Shown here: in pieces, positions 32,395 through 40,314 of the stretch | How positions within the stretch are numbered: the first letter of the stretch is position 1 | How the letters are laid out: each line of letters opens with the position of its first letter | Assembly: GCA_029565065.1 (NCBI GenBank) | Contig: JAKQOW010000141.1 | Span: 1 to 40,455 of the forward strand | Direction of reading: 5' to 3' | Length of the DNA: 40,455 nt | From: Acidobacteriota bacterium | Lineage (GTDB): Bacteria > Acidobacteriota > JAAYUB01 | Made by a program: the position numbers and the translations under genes | The notes under the pieces: generated by a model | Told to the model about the DNA's origin: nothing | The model's database searches: none | What the model saw: the letters and a program-made list of their open reading frames with translations, nothing else

Positions 32395-32666
32395 GCGCGG
32401 TGGTCGAGGCGGCCTGGATCCGGAATATCGAGGTGTCCGCCTACAGCGGCTACCGGGTGGACGAACGGCCCACCGCGGTGGCCTGGGACGGATCGACCCA
32501 TGCGGTGGTCGAGATCCTGGACCGCTGGTACGGCGTCGGCTATCTCTATTTCAAGGTCCGGCTCGCCAACGGCGCGCGGCTGCTCTTGCGCCACGATGAG
32601 TGGGACCGCCAGTGGGACGGAGCGCCGCTGGAATCCGCCGGTTCGCCGACTGCCGTCCCGGAGTGA
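32391..32666 (+). CDS. Small protein of unknown function coupled to the methyltransferase
   Basis: 91 residues starting at GTG 32391, which overlaps the stop of the methyltransferase (GTGA) and follows AAGGGGG. The product has aromatic-rich strands (RWYGVGYLYFKVRLANG, LLLRHDEWDRQWD) and no leader or membrane helix, so it is a small soluble, strand-rich protein. I do not recognise a family. Coupled translation implies a job related to the methyltransferase. A phosphatase gene starts 9 bases after its stop. Confidence 0.65.
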   Translation: MSAVVEAAWIRNIEVSAYSGYRVDERPTAVAWDGSTHAVVEILDRWYGVGYLYFKVRLANGARLLLRHDEWDRQWDGAPLESAGSPTAVPE

Positions 32667-32675
32667 CCCGACGCC

Positions 32676-33347
32676 ATGGCCCACCTCGTGATCTTCGACC
32701 TCGACGGCACCCTGACCGATTCGAAGCGGGACATCGCCCGCGCCCTCAGCCACGCCCTCCGGAGCATCGGGCACAGGGTGGCGGACGAATCGGTCTTCTA
32801 CCCGCACATCGGCGCCACGCTGGAGGAGACGTTCGCGGCGGTGCTGCCGCCGCACCGCCGCCGCCGGATCGCCGGCGCGGTCGCGGCCTTCAAGGCGTAT
32901 TACCCCGACCATTGCGCCGACGAGACCCGGCTGTTCGCCGGGGTGCCGGAAGGTCTGGCGGCACTGCAGATGCACGGCTTCACCCTGGCGGTGGCGACCA
33001 CCAAGCGCACCTGGATGGCGGAGCGGGTGCTGACCCTGCTCGGGATCCGCGGCCGCTTCGCCCATGTTCAGGGCACCGACGATTTCCCGTACAAGCCGGA
33101 TCCGGAAATCATCCGGCGGGTGCGGGCGGCGCTCGCCGATCCCTGTGACAACCGCCGGACCTGGATGGTGGGCGACACGCCGCGCGACATCGAGACCGGG
33201 CAGCGGGCCGGAGTGCGCTCCGCGGGAGTCCTGTACGGCTACGGCGACGCGGACGCGCTGCGCCGCGCCGGCCCCGACCTTCTGGTTGACAGCTTTCACG
33301 AGCTGGTGCACCGGTTGCTGGCCGGCTCACCGACCGGTTCCGACTGA
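32676..33347 (+). CDS. HAD-superfamily phosphatase, phosphoglycolate phosphatase-like
   Basis: 223 residues. HAD motifs are all present: I FDLDGTLTDS (nucleophile Asp in the first D), II ATTK, III the Lys in YKPDP, and IV MVGDTPRDIETG. A helical cap lies between motif I and II (about residues 18-85), as in Gph-like subfamily members. It would remove phosphate from a small metabolite such as phosphoglycolate or a sugar phosphate; the exact substrate cannot be read. It follows the small gene by 9 bases and ends the plus-strand block. A terminator for the opposite strand lies just after it. Confidence 0.88.
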   Translation: MAHLVIFDLDGTLTDSKRDIARALSHALRSIGHRVADESVFYPHIGATLEETFAAVLPPHRRRRIAGAVAAFKAYYPDHCADETRLFAGVPEGLAALQMHGFTLAVATTKRTWMAERVLTLLGIRGRFAHVQGTDDFPYKPDPEIIRRVRAALADPCDNRRTWMVGDTPRDIETGQRAGVRSAGVLYGYGDADALRRAGPDLLVDSFHELVHRLLAGSPTGSD

Positions 33348-33357
33348 GACAACCGCG

Positions 33358-33394
33358 AAAAAAGGGCGGCGGAATTCGAGGCGTTCCGCCGCCC
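33358..33394 (-). terminator. Rho-independent terminator for the repeat-protein gene
   Basis: On the minus strand an 11-bp perfect stem (GGGCGGCGGAA with TTCCGCCGCCC, 33394-33364, loop of 9) is followed by six T (33363-33358). It lies about 130 bases after the stop of the DGK-repeat gene. An extra hairpin (33479-33501) lies between. The stem could also slow transcription from the phosphatase gene on the plus strand, but there the T-run is missing. Confidence 0.85.
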
Positions 33395-33520
33395 TCGCTA
33401 CCCCCTCCTCGGCTTCGGACGGCCGCATGTGCGATCCCCGCGCCGCAACCGTCCGGCCTCGGGCCAAATCAGGTCAGGCCTCGAAACTCGTGCGTTCGAG
33501 GCTCTTCCCTCCGGAATCCG

Positions 33521-35401
33521 TCACCGGCCCATGCCCGGCGGAGGCTCTTCGACGTCCGCCAATCCCTCACCCTCCATGGCGGCGTCACTAGCCCCGTCGA
33601 TCATCGCCGCCCCTCCCTGAACCCGGGTCTGCCCCTGGACTTGGGCATCGCTCTGGCCGGTCTCGGGCCGGTCGATGCCGTAGTGCATTTTCTGCCACAT
33701 CATGTTCGGGCCTTCTTCGCGGGTTTCGTAGTCGGTGTCCCGGTTGCTGCCCGGATTGATCCTCGCGTTGATGCTGCCCTCGATGGAGAATGAACTGCCG
33801 CCGCTGCCCCGGTCGCCTTCGCCGTGGTCGATGCCCACCGCTTCACCCGTGGGCATCTTGTTGCGCTCGCGGTTCGGCCGGGCGCCCAGCGGATCGTACA
33901 CACCGCCGCCGTCGCCGGTCTTGTCCGGGTCGCCCGGACCGCCGATGCCCATGCCCTTGGATTCCTTCTTCTCCTTCTCCTTCCCGCCGGAATCCTTGTC
34001 CGCCTTGTCGCTGGAGCCGGACGAACTGTCGGACTTGTCGGACTTGTCCGTCTTGTCTGTCTTGTCCGAGCTGTCGCTGCCGCCCGTGTCCTTCTTGTCA
34101 TCGGTGCCGCCGGTTTTGCCGGTATCCTTGTCGTCCTTGCCCCAACTGGACCCGCCGGTCTTGTTATCGTCCTTGCCGTAACCGCCGACTCCGCCCGAAT
34201 CGTCCTTCTTGCCGAATCCGTCGGTGTAGGAGCCTTCCTTACCCCATTTGCCGCCGCCGGCATCGCCGCTGCCCGTGGGATCGAACTTGTCCCCGGGGCC
34301 GCCGCCGGACCAGCCGTCACCGCCGAACTTGTCCCCATAGCCGCCCATCTTGTCGCCGAAACCGCCATACTTGTCGCCCATGCCGCCGAATTTGTCGCCG
34401 AAACCACCGTACTTATCACCCATGCCGCCGTACTTGTCGCCCATGCCACCGAACTTGTCACCGACACCGTACTTATCACCCATGCCATATTTATCAGCAT
34501 CGATCTTGCCGCCCAGGTCGCCCGCCATGCCACCCATGGCGCCACCGTCGAACTTGCCCTCCACCTTGCCGGCGATCTTGCCCCCCAGATCGCCGGCCAT
34601 GCCGCCCACGGCGCCGCCGTCGAATTTCCCATCCATCTTGCCGGAAACCTTGCCACCCATGTCGCCGGCCATGCCGCCCACGGCGCCGCCGTCGAACTTG
34701 CCGTCCATCTTGCCATCGATCTTGCCGTCCAGCTTCCCGTCCATCTTACCGTCCATCTTGCCGTCCAGCTTGCCATCCATCTTGCCGTCGATCTTGCCGT
34801 CCATCTTGCCGTCGATCTTGCCGTCCAGCTTGCCATCCAGCTTGCCGTCGATCTTGCCGTCCAGCTTGCCATCCATCTTGCCGTCGATTTTGCCGTCCAG
34901 CTTGCCATCCATCTTGCCGTCGATCTTGCCGTCCAGTATGCCGCCATCGGCGCCCGCGGTGGCACCCGACGCGCCCGCTTTGCCCGCGTCAAAGGTCTTC
35001 ATGGCTTCCTGCACCTTGGACCGCATGACGCTGCCGCTGATGGCCGATTCTGTCTTCGCCGGCGCATTTTCGCCCGTGCTGCCGCCCCCTGTCTCACCGA
35101 CGCCCTTGCCGGACCCGCCCTTGCCGCCCGTCCGGACGGTGATGGAGCCGCCCGCGCCAATGGAAACGGAGGAGGACCCCGCCCGGGAATCCACACCGGC
35201 GGTCACGCTGTCGGCATCCGCAGAGCCGCTGGCGGTGGTGCCGGTCACCGAGTCCGATCCCCCCGAAGGGGTCCGGCAGACATCCGGCTGGGATGCGTCC
35301 GAAGGCTTGCCCGATCCGGCTGCAGCCCCCCCGTCAGTGGAATTGTCGTAATCGTTGGGCGTGACAGTCTGTCGCGTCCCACCTGCTGGTCCGATACTCA
35401 T
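33521..35401 (-). CDS. Gly/Asp/Lys-rich protein with three tiers of tandem repeats, unknown function
   Basis: 626 residues from ATG 35401, fixed by AGGAGGT 7 bases before it. Residues 1-155 are Gly/Ser/Thr-rich. Residues 156-235 are 20 tetrads of [LIM]DGK, often in the order L-I-M. Residues 230-301 are three 24-residue modules with KFDGGAVGGMAGDLGGKI. Residues 302-362 are nine units of GDK[YFM]GG[MFY]. After a Gly-rich link, about 385-500 is rich in Asp, Lys, Ser and Gly. The last 120 residues are more mixed in composition (NMMWQKMHYGIDRPETG). There is no signal peptide or membrane helix. The opposite strand is also open through the repeats, but the ribosome site, terminator and unique ends all favour the minus strand. 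I do not know a named family; the pattern fits a repetitive, flexible or turn-rich structural protein, perhaps binding cations. Confidence 0.75.
   Translation of the reverse strand: MSIGPAGGTRQTVTPNDYDNSTDGGAAAGSGKPSDASQPDVCRTPSGGSDSVTGTTASGSADADSVTAGVDSRAGSSSVSIGAGGSITVRTGGKGGSGKGVGETGGGSTGENAPAKTESAISGSVMRSKVQEAMKTFDAGKAGASGATAGADGGILDGKIDGKMDGKLDGKIDGKMDGKLDGKIDGKLDGKLDGKIDGKMDGKIDGKMDGKLDGKMDGKMDGKLDGKIDGKMDGKFDGGAVGGMAGDMGGKVSGKMDGKFDGGAVGGMAGDLGGKIAGKVEGKFDGGAMGGMAGDLGGKIDADKYGMGDKYGVGDKFGGMGDKYGGMGDKYGGFGDKFGGMGDKYGGFGDKMGGYGDKFGGDGWSGGGPGDKFDPTGSGDAGGGKWGKEGSYTDGFGKKDDSGGVGGYGKDDNKTGGSSWGKDDKDTGKTGGTDDKKDTGGSDSSDKTDKTDKSDKSDSSSGSSDKADKDSGGKEKEKKESKGMGIGGPGDPDKTGDGGGVYDPLGARPNRERNKMPTGEAVGIDHGEGDRGSGGSSFSIEGSINARINPGSNRDTDYETREEGPNMMWQKMHYGIDRPETGQSDAQVQGQTRVQGGAAMIDGASDAAMEGEGLADVEEPPPGMGR
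34316..34498 (-). repeat. GDK[YFM]GG[MFY] heptad-like repeat (coding)
   Basis: Nine units coding for residues 302-362 of the repeat protein. The first two are hexads (ADKYGM, GDKYGV); the other seven are heptads. An aromatic or Met follows each DK. DNA units are 18 or 21 bp and differ mainly at the codons for the changing residues. Confidence 0.85.
34499..34714 (-). repeat. Three 72-bp (24-residue) coding modules
   Basis: Residues 230-253, 254-277 and 278-301 each read GK-x-x-GK-FDGGA-x-GGMAGD-x-GGK. The first module overlaps the last DGK tetrads, so this tier may have grown out of them. Confidence 0.85.
34697..34936 (-). repeat. 20 tandem 12-bp units coding [LIM]DGK
   Basis: Twenty tetrads in a row (residues 156-235). 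The only change is in the first residue (Leu, Ile or Met). In order: LIM LIM LI L LIM IM LMM LIM. This shows a 36-bp super-unit (LDGKIDGKMDGK) with later slips. Confidence 0.9.
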
Positions 35402-35820
35402 ATGGATTACCTCCTGGTACGATGATTCGTTTGACCGCTGCCCGCTGAACCGTCCGTCTCTCTGCGCGGCGATCACCTCAATGACAGGCTGAATGTTCTG
35501 CACCAATTATCGTAATCATTTCAAAAATGTTGCGCCTTCACAATTGGTAAACTTCAAAGAAAAGGTGGGAATATCCACAGATTTCGTGCCGGATCGCCCG
35601 TTTTAACGCAACGACGTCCGCCCCGGCGGGCATACCGGACCGGCTTCTCACCATGCGTTGGCGGATCCGTTTCCCGGTCTGATTGGCTGTTGCCTTCGGG
35701 GCGGAGCGGGATGAAAATAAACCGTACCCGCCGGAATGACTTGAAGCTGCCCGAAATCCCGTCTGGTTGCTTTCGGATTCCAAACCGGCGGAAGTCCGTG
35801 ATGATAGCGGAGAACACTCT
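35402..35820. other. 419-bp divergent intergenic region
   Basis: It separates the repeat-protein gene (minus) from the acetyltransferase gene (plus). It is AT-richer near 35500-35580. I see no clear promoter pair on either strand. A single TATCCACAG (35572-35580) is near a DnaA box but alone. Otherwise nothing could be identified. Confidence 0.5.
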
Positions 35821-36315
35821 ATGGATGCGTATCGTCTGGAACCGCTGACCGACGCCCACGCGGGGGCGGTCACTGAGATTTTCAACCAGTTCGTCGGCAG
35901 CAGCTTTGCCGCCTACCCGTCCACCCCGGTGGACGAAGCGTTCTACCGGCGCCTGGCCGGCCTGGCCCAGGGCTATCCGTCGGTCGCCGTGATCGCCCCC
36001 GACGGGACCGTGGCCGGCTTCGGCATGCTGCGCCGCTGGCATCCGGCCGATTCCTTCGCCCGGACCGCGGAGGTGACGTATTTCATCCGCCCGGAGCACA
36101 CCGGGCGCGGGTTGGGACGCATGATGCTGGAGCGCTTCGAGGCGGAGGCGCGCCGGCTGGGGGTGGACACGATCCTGGCCAGCATCTCCTCACTCAACGA
36201 CGGCAGCATCCGTTTCCACCGACAGCACGGCTTTGCGGAGTGCGGCCGTTTCCGGGCCGTGGGCCGCAAGTTCGGCCGTGACTTCGACGTGGTCTGGATG
36301 CAGAAACGACTCTGA
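35821..36315 (+). CDS. GNAT-family N-acetyltransferase (phosphinothricin acetyltransferase-like)
   Basis: 164 residues from ATG 35821 with GGAG upstream. The GNAT fold shows a start like MDAYRLEPLTDAHAGAVTEIFN, strand VTYFIRPEHTGRGLGRMML with the acetyl-CoA loop RGLGRM, and SLNDGSIRFHRQHGFAECG near the end, as in the PAT/MnaT group that acetylates amino-acid-like amines (phosphinothricin, methionine sulfone). Here the last sequence has FHRQHGF and VGRKFGRDFDVVWMQK, the usual C-terminal hallmark of that group. Substrate not known. It stands alone between a divergent gene and a convergent transporter. Confidence 0.88.
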   Translation: MDAYRLEPLTDAHAGAVTEIFNQFVGSSFAAYPSTPVDEAFYRRLAGLAQGYPSVAVIAPDGTVAGFGMLRRWHPADSFARTAEVTYFIRPEHTGRGLGRMMLERFEAEARRLGVDTILASISSLNDGSIRFHRQHGFAECGRFRAVGRKFGRDFDVVWMQKRL

Positions 36316-36351
36316 TCCCTCGCGCTTCCCTCCAGCCTGGGGCCGGATCCG

Positions 36352-37719
36352 TCACGCCGCCTGCTGCTTCCGGAGCCAGCGGTTGTAGAGCCACATGCTG
36401 AAGGCGGACACGAAACCGATGCCCATCAGCAGCACCCAGCCGACGGTGTTCCAGAAGGGGTCGGGGTCCAGCAGGCCGTCGGGCCGCTTGACGGCGCCGC
36501 GGCAGATCACCTCGTTGAAGATGAGCGCGCCCACCGGCCCGCCGAAGAACGAGCCGATGGCCATGGGCAGGTTCGCGTAGCCGAGGAACAGCCCCTCCTG
36601 CCCTTTGGGCGCCAGGGCGCCGATGTACTCGTAGGTCCGCGCCGAGGTGAACAGCTCGCCGAACGCGATGAGGGCCACGGTCAGGGTGATGAAGATGGAG
36701 CCCAGCGGCAGCAGGGTGCCCAGGCTCATGTTCCGGATGCCGAGATAGTAGATGGGCACCAGGTTGATGACCATGGCCAGGCCGATGATCACCGTGCCCA
36801 CCACGATGGAGTTGATGGGTTTCCACTTGCCGAACAGCTTGGTGATGAGTAGCTGGAAGAACACGATGGTGAACGGGTTGGCCATGGTGATGAGGTCCAC
36901 GGGCGGGTCGAGCTCGACGACCTTCTTCAGGTAGAGCGGCAGCACGTTGTACACCTGGTTGTAGATGAAAAAGAAGCCGCTGGACACCACCAGGAACAGC
37001 GCGAAACGCAGGTTGCGCAGCACCAGCACCATGTCCATGAGGATGCGCCCGGGGGACTTGCGCGGTTTTTTCTCGGCCGCTCCGGGGAGCCGGTCCGGAT
37101 CCCTGTACAGGAGGAGCACCACGAAAAACGCGACGATGGCGAATCCCGCCGACACGGCGAAGATGTAGCTCAGGTCAAACTGCTTGCGGACCGCGTAACT
37201 CACGCCGCGGCCGCACAGCGAGCCGATGTTGATGACCATGTAAAAGATCGCGAAGGCCAGCGTCGCCCGGACGCCGGAGGTCTTCTGCACCGTGCCGGAG
37301 ATGCACGGCTTGACCACCGAGCCGCCCAGGCCGATGAGCACGATGGCGATCACCACCGGGATGACGATGTTGGCGCCGGCGGTGACCTCGCTCTCCACGG
37401 TCTTGGCCAGGGTGGCGCCGCCGAACCAGACCGGATAGCCCATCAGGAAGTACCCGGCGGCCAGGAGCACGAACGCCACCAGCAGCGACTTCTTAAAGCC
37501 CACCTGGTCGGCGATGGTTCCCGACAGGATGGGGAGGAAATAGACCAGGGTCCAGAGCACGGTGCCGTTCAGGGTGCTGGGCCAGTAGTCGCCGAGGCCC
37601 AGCTGGCCGAGGTAGAGCACCACGAAGCTGGCCATGGCGTAGAACGCACCGCGCTCGAACAGCTCGGTCACGTTGGCCATCCAGAAAGTCGAGGGGAAGC
37701 CGCCGGGCTTTGGGTCCAT
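36352..37719 (-). CDS. POT/PTR-family peptide transporter (MFS)
   Basis: 455 residues from ATG 37719, chosen because GGAGGTGC lies 3-4 bases before it; an open frame goes 49 codons further but is not protein-like. About 12 membrane helices. The start FPSTFWMANVTELFERGAFYAM is the POT-family signature (ExxER-like, here ELFERG), and a central cytoplasmic loop with PRKSPG lies about residue 220. POT carriers bring in di- and tripeptides with protons. The C-terminal half has QEGLFLGYANLPMAIGSFFGG, usual for the family. The nearest neighbours on either side run in the opposite direction. Confidence 0.88.
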   Translation of the reverse strand: MDPKPGGFPSTFWMANVTELFERGAFYAMASFVVLYLGQLGLGDYWPSTLNGTVLWTLVYFLPILSGTIADQVGFKKSLLVAFVLLAAGYFLMGYPVWFGGATLAKTVESEVTAGANIVIPVVIAIVLIGLGGSVVKPCISGTVQKTSGVRATLAFAIFYMVINIGSLCGRGVSYAVRKQFDLSYIFAVSAGFAIVAFFVVLLLYRDPDRLPGAAEKKPRKSPGRILMDMVLVLRNLRFALFLVVSSGFFFIYNQVYNVLPLYLKKVVELDPPVDLITMANPFTIVFFQLLITKLFGKWKPINSIVVGTVIIGLAMVINLVPIYYLGIRNMSLGTLLPLGSIFITLTVALIAFGELFTSARTYEYIGALAPKGQEGLFLGYANLPMAIGSFFGGPVGALIFNEVICRGAVKRPDGLLDPDPFWNTVGWVLLMGIGFVSAFSMWLYNRWLRKQQAA

Positions 37720-37895
37720 GCCGCACCTCCGCTGGATTCCGGTCGCACCACCGGGGCGCGGCCGGGGAGAAAACGGGAGTATAGCGGAAGACGCCCGCCG
37801 CGTCCACCAATCCGGCGGCCGATCCGTGAAAAACCCCGTGCATTCAAGCGGATTTTCGGCTACCATCTGGGCGAGACCGCCGGGAAGAGGTCCCC

Positions 37896-39116
37896 ATGTT
37901 CTCCATCGAAGAGGCCGAACGCATCATCCTGGAGCAGTGCCAGCCCCGCGCACCCATCGAGGTCCCGCTGCTGGAGGCCGGCGGCTATGCCGTGGCGGCC
38001 GACATGCGTTCCGGCGACGACGTCCCCGCCTTCAACCGGGCCATGATGGACGGCTTCGCCTTCCGTGCCGCCGACGCGACAGGCCCGGGCGCGCGCCTCC
38101 GCGTGGTGGACTGCCTGCCCGCCGGCAAGGCCATGGACGGCGAGCTGTCTCCCGGCGCGGCGGTCAAGATCATGACGGGAGCGCCGCTGCCCGCCGGCGC
38201 CGACACCGTGATGCCCAAGGAGCATTGCCGGGAACACCCCGACGACTCGGTGGAGTTCACGGAAACGCCGGCCGCCGGCCGGCACGTCGCGACGCGGGGA
38301 TCCGAGTTGGCGGCGGGGAGTCCGCTGTTCGCCCCCGGCGACGTCCTCAAGGCCAGCGATCTGGGAGTCCTGGCCATCTTCGGCTTCACCCGGGTCCGCG
38401 TCTATCCGCGGCCGGTGATGTCGCTCATCAACACCGGATCCGAACTCGTGGACATCGACCAGCCCCCCACGGGCGGCCGCATCCGCAACTCGGACATGTA
38501 CTCCATTGCCTCGTATTTCCGCAAATTCGGTTACACCTGCGCCGTTCGCGGCATCGTGCCCGACCACGAGGCCGCCATTCGGTCCGCCGTGAGTGCCGAA
38601 CCTGAAGCCGACGTGATCCTGCTCACCGGCGGCGTCTCGGTGGGTGAATATGACCTCGTGCAAACCGCGGTGCGGGCCGAAGGCTTCCAGGTGCTGTTTG
38701 ACGCGGTGGCCATCAAGCCGGGCAAGCCCATGGTGTTCGCCCGCAAGGGCCGTCAGCTCCTGTTCGGGCTCAGCGGTAACCCGGTTTCGTCGCTGCTGCA
38801 GGCGGCCCGCTTCGTGCTGCCGGCCCTGCGGCGCCTGGCCGGCTGGAACCGACCCGGAAGCACGTTCGTCACCGCCACGCTCACCGAACCGATGCGCCAC
38901 CGGGGCGACCGCACCGCCTACCGCCCCTGCCGTCTCGTCGTCGAGGACGGGCGCCTGCTCTGCCACCCGGTCCGGGACAAGGGGAGCGCGGACCTGTTCT
39001 CGTGGCGGAATATCAATGGCCTGGCGGTGCTGCCAACGGAGCACCCCGACGTAGCTGCCGGCGAGCTGATCCGGGTGTTCGTCCTGGAACCGTTCAACTT
39101 CCTGCCGGCGGAGTAG
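37896..39116 (+). CDS. moeA: Molybdopterin molybdenumtransferase MoeA
   Basis: 406 residues, full length for MoeA. Visible motifs: FNRAMMDGFAFRAAD (the MDG motif), AVKIMTGAPLPAGADTVM, SLINTGSELV, ILLTGGVSVGEYDLV and GLSGNPVSSLL. The last of these belongs to the molybdopterin-binding domain III, and the C-terminal beta-barrel domain IV is also present. MoeA inserts molybdate into adenylated molybdopterin, which is needed by the oxidoreductase at the left end of the window. It stands alone downstream of a divergent transporter gene; the next 1.3 kb has no gene. Confidence 0.95.
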   Translation: MFSIEEAERIILEQCQPRAPIEVPLLEAGGYAVAADMRSGDDVPAFNRAMMDGFAFRAADATGPGARLRVVDCLPAGKAMDGELSPGAAVKIMTGAPLPAGADTVMPKEHCREHPDDSVEFTETPAAGRHVATRGSELAAGSPLFAPGDVLKASDLGVLAIFGFTRVRVYPRPVMSLINTGSELVDIDQPPTGGRIRNSDMYSIASYFRKFGYTCAVRGIVPDHEAAIRSAVSAEPEADVILLTGGVSVGEYDLVQTAVRAEGFQVLFDAVAIKPGKPMVFARKGRQLLFGLSGNPVSSLLQAARFVLPALRRLAGWNRPGSTFVTATLTEPMRHRGDRTAYRPCRLVVEDGRLLCHPVRDKGSADLFSWRNINGLAVLPTEHPDVAAGELIRVFVLEPFNFLPAE

Positions 39117-39170
39117 CCGGCCGCACCGGCGGGACAGCCGGGGCACCCACCGCAGAGACAATCCCCTCCA

Positions 39171-39228
39171 TCAGTCATTGATCATTTCATCGATCATTTT
39201 TCATTGATCAATTTTCATCGGTCATTTC
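39171..39228. repeat. AT-rich tandem of 13-15-bp TCATTGATCATTT units
   Basis: Four units follow each other: TCATTGATCATTT, CATCGATCATTTT, TCATTGATCAATTTT and CATCGGTCATTTC. The following 75 bases are also AT-rich, in contrast with the GC-rich genes around. Confidence 0.8.
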
Positions 39229-39390
39229 GGATTGTTGGGATTATTAATTATTGATGATTGCTTATATTTTATTGGGTATATTGGAAATGAATTTGTTATT
39301 GGCGTCGATGGGACCTGGGTCCTGGGACCCGGGTTCTGAGAGCAGAACTCTGAACAAGGGAACGAGGTCGATAACCCCGGATGCCGCCCG

Positions 39391-39638
39391 GGTTCGTGAA
39401 ACGGGCACTATCTGCCGGCGGGCACGCGGGAGGTACCGCGACCGGCAGGGAGCGGCGCGAAATCACTTCTCACAAAACCCGCGGAGTCCACGACACCATT
39501 CCATTGCCTTCGGGGTATGGCCCCATCGCAGCGCATCCCCGCCTCGGTCGTCGACAAACGCCGACGGAGTAGTGCGGCACCCGGGATGAGATACCGCGCG
39601 TGCGCCTTTCCGCCGCTCGCTCCCGCTCGCGGTACCTC
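39391..39638. repeat. 248-bp direct repeat, copy 1
   Basis: Bases 39391-39638 match 39846-40093 at a fixed distance of 455 with only about two mismatches. Both copies begin GGTTCGTGAAACGGG and end CTCGCGGTACCTC. Within each copy the left part (GAGGTACCGCGACCGG) and right part (complement of GAGGTACCGCGAGCGG) form an imperfect inverted pair, and internal stems such as GTCG/CGAC occur. No reading frame is conserved by design that I can see. Confidence 0.92.
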
Positions 39639-39797
39639 GGCTTTGCCGGCCTGTTGATCGTGCCACGCGAGGTCAATTGGAAACAAGGGCCCAGAACCCA
39701 GGTCCTAGGTCCCTGGTCCGATGTCCGCATGACGGGAACGAGCCCCGCGCCGCGATTGCGAGTGCGCGGGCGCGGCGCGACGCCGAATCCGATTCCC

Positions 39798-39847
39798 CGA
39801 CCCGCCGGGCGGGTCGAATGTCGGTTGCCCCGGGCGCCAGCCCGGGG
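39798..39847. other. Two GC hairpins before direct repeat copy 2
   Basis: CGACCCGC-CGG-GCGGGTCG (39798-39816) and CCCCGGGC-GCCA-GCCCGGGG (39828-39847) are perfect 8-bp stems. A decayed form of the second (CCCCGGATGCCGCCCGGG) precedes copy 1, so this hairpin is probably part of the repeat unit. Confidence 0.65.
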
Positions 39848-40093
39848 TTCGTGAAACGGGCACTATCTGCCGGCGGGCACGCGGGAGGTACCGCGACCGG
39901 CAGGGAGCGGCGCGAAAGCACTTCTCACAAAACCCGCGGAGTCCACGACACCATTCCATTGCCTTCGGGGTATGGCCCCATCGCAGCGCATCCCCGCCTC
40001 GGTCGTCGACAAACGCCGACGGAGTAGTGCGGCACCCGGGATGAGATACCGCGCGGGCGCCTTTCCGCCGCTCGCTCCCGCTCGCGGTACCTC
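39846..40093. repeat. 248-bp direct repeat, copy 2
   Basis: Second copy of the repeat at 39391-39638. The match fades after CGGTACCTC, where CGGCTTTGCCGG is replaced by CGCTGTGCCAACC, still similar, so the unit may extend a little beyond the near-perfect core. Confidence 0.92.
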
Positions 40094-40281
40094 CGCTGTG
40101 CCAACCGGTTGTACGTGCTACGGCAAGTTCAATGTGGATTGTGCGGGTTCCGGGTGATTGGATATTGGAACCAGAACCCAGTGCCCAGCACCCAGGTCCC
40201 AGGTCCGATTTCAGAAGTTCGATGTCCGAAGTCCGTTGTCCGTTGTCCGAGGACCGTGAACGAGCCTCGAGTCTCGAGCCT

Positions 40282-40314
40282 CGATTACGATTACGATTCA
40301 CGATTACGATTACG
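40282..40314. repeat. GATTACGA-type simple repeat
   Basis: CGATTACGATTACGATT followed by a second CGATTACGATTACG directly abuts the inner edge of the right 141-bp repeat. It has the same orientation as the left array although the 141-bp repeat is inverted. Confidence 0.85.

Noticed and set aside
34316..34936. CRISPR array
   Set aside because: The units are contiguous 12-, 21- and 72-bp coding repeats without unique spacers, and no cas gene is present.
33824..35425. Plus-strand frames with Pro- or Ala/Val-rich products opposite the DGK-repeat gene
   Set aside because: Repeats in multiples of 3 leave all frames open. The minus strand alone has AGGAGGT before its ATG and a stem followed by T6 after its stop.
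35572..35580. DnaA box and replication origin
   Set aside because: Only one TATCCACAG is present, with no dnaA, dnaN or further boxes around it.
37720..37866. N-terminal extension of the POT transporter
   Set aside because: The true ATG at 37719 has GGAGGTGC in front; the extra 49 codons are not like the family start.
39251..39589. Small ORFs in the region after moeA
   Set aside because: They run across the AT-rich patch and the direct repeat in mixed composition, and the repeat copies give the same peptide by duplication only. No ribosome site.
39391..40093. CRISPR or phage attachment sites
   Set aside because: Only two copies of 248 bp with a repeat-rich interval of about 200 bp; no integrase, tRNA or spacer pattern.
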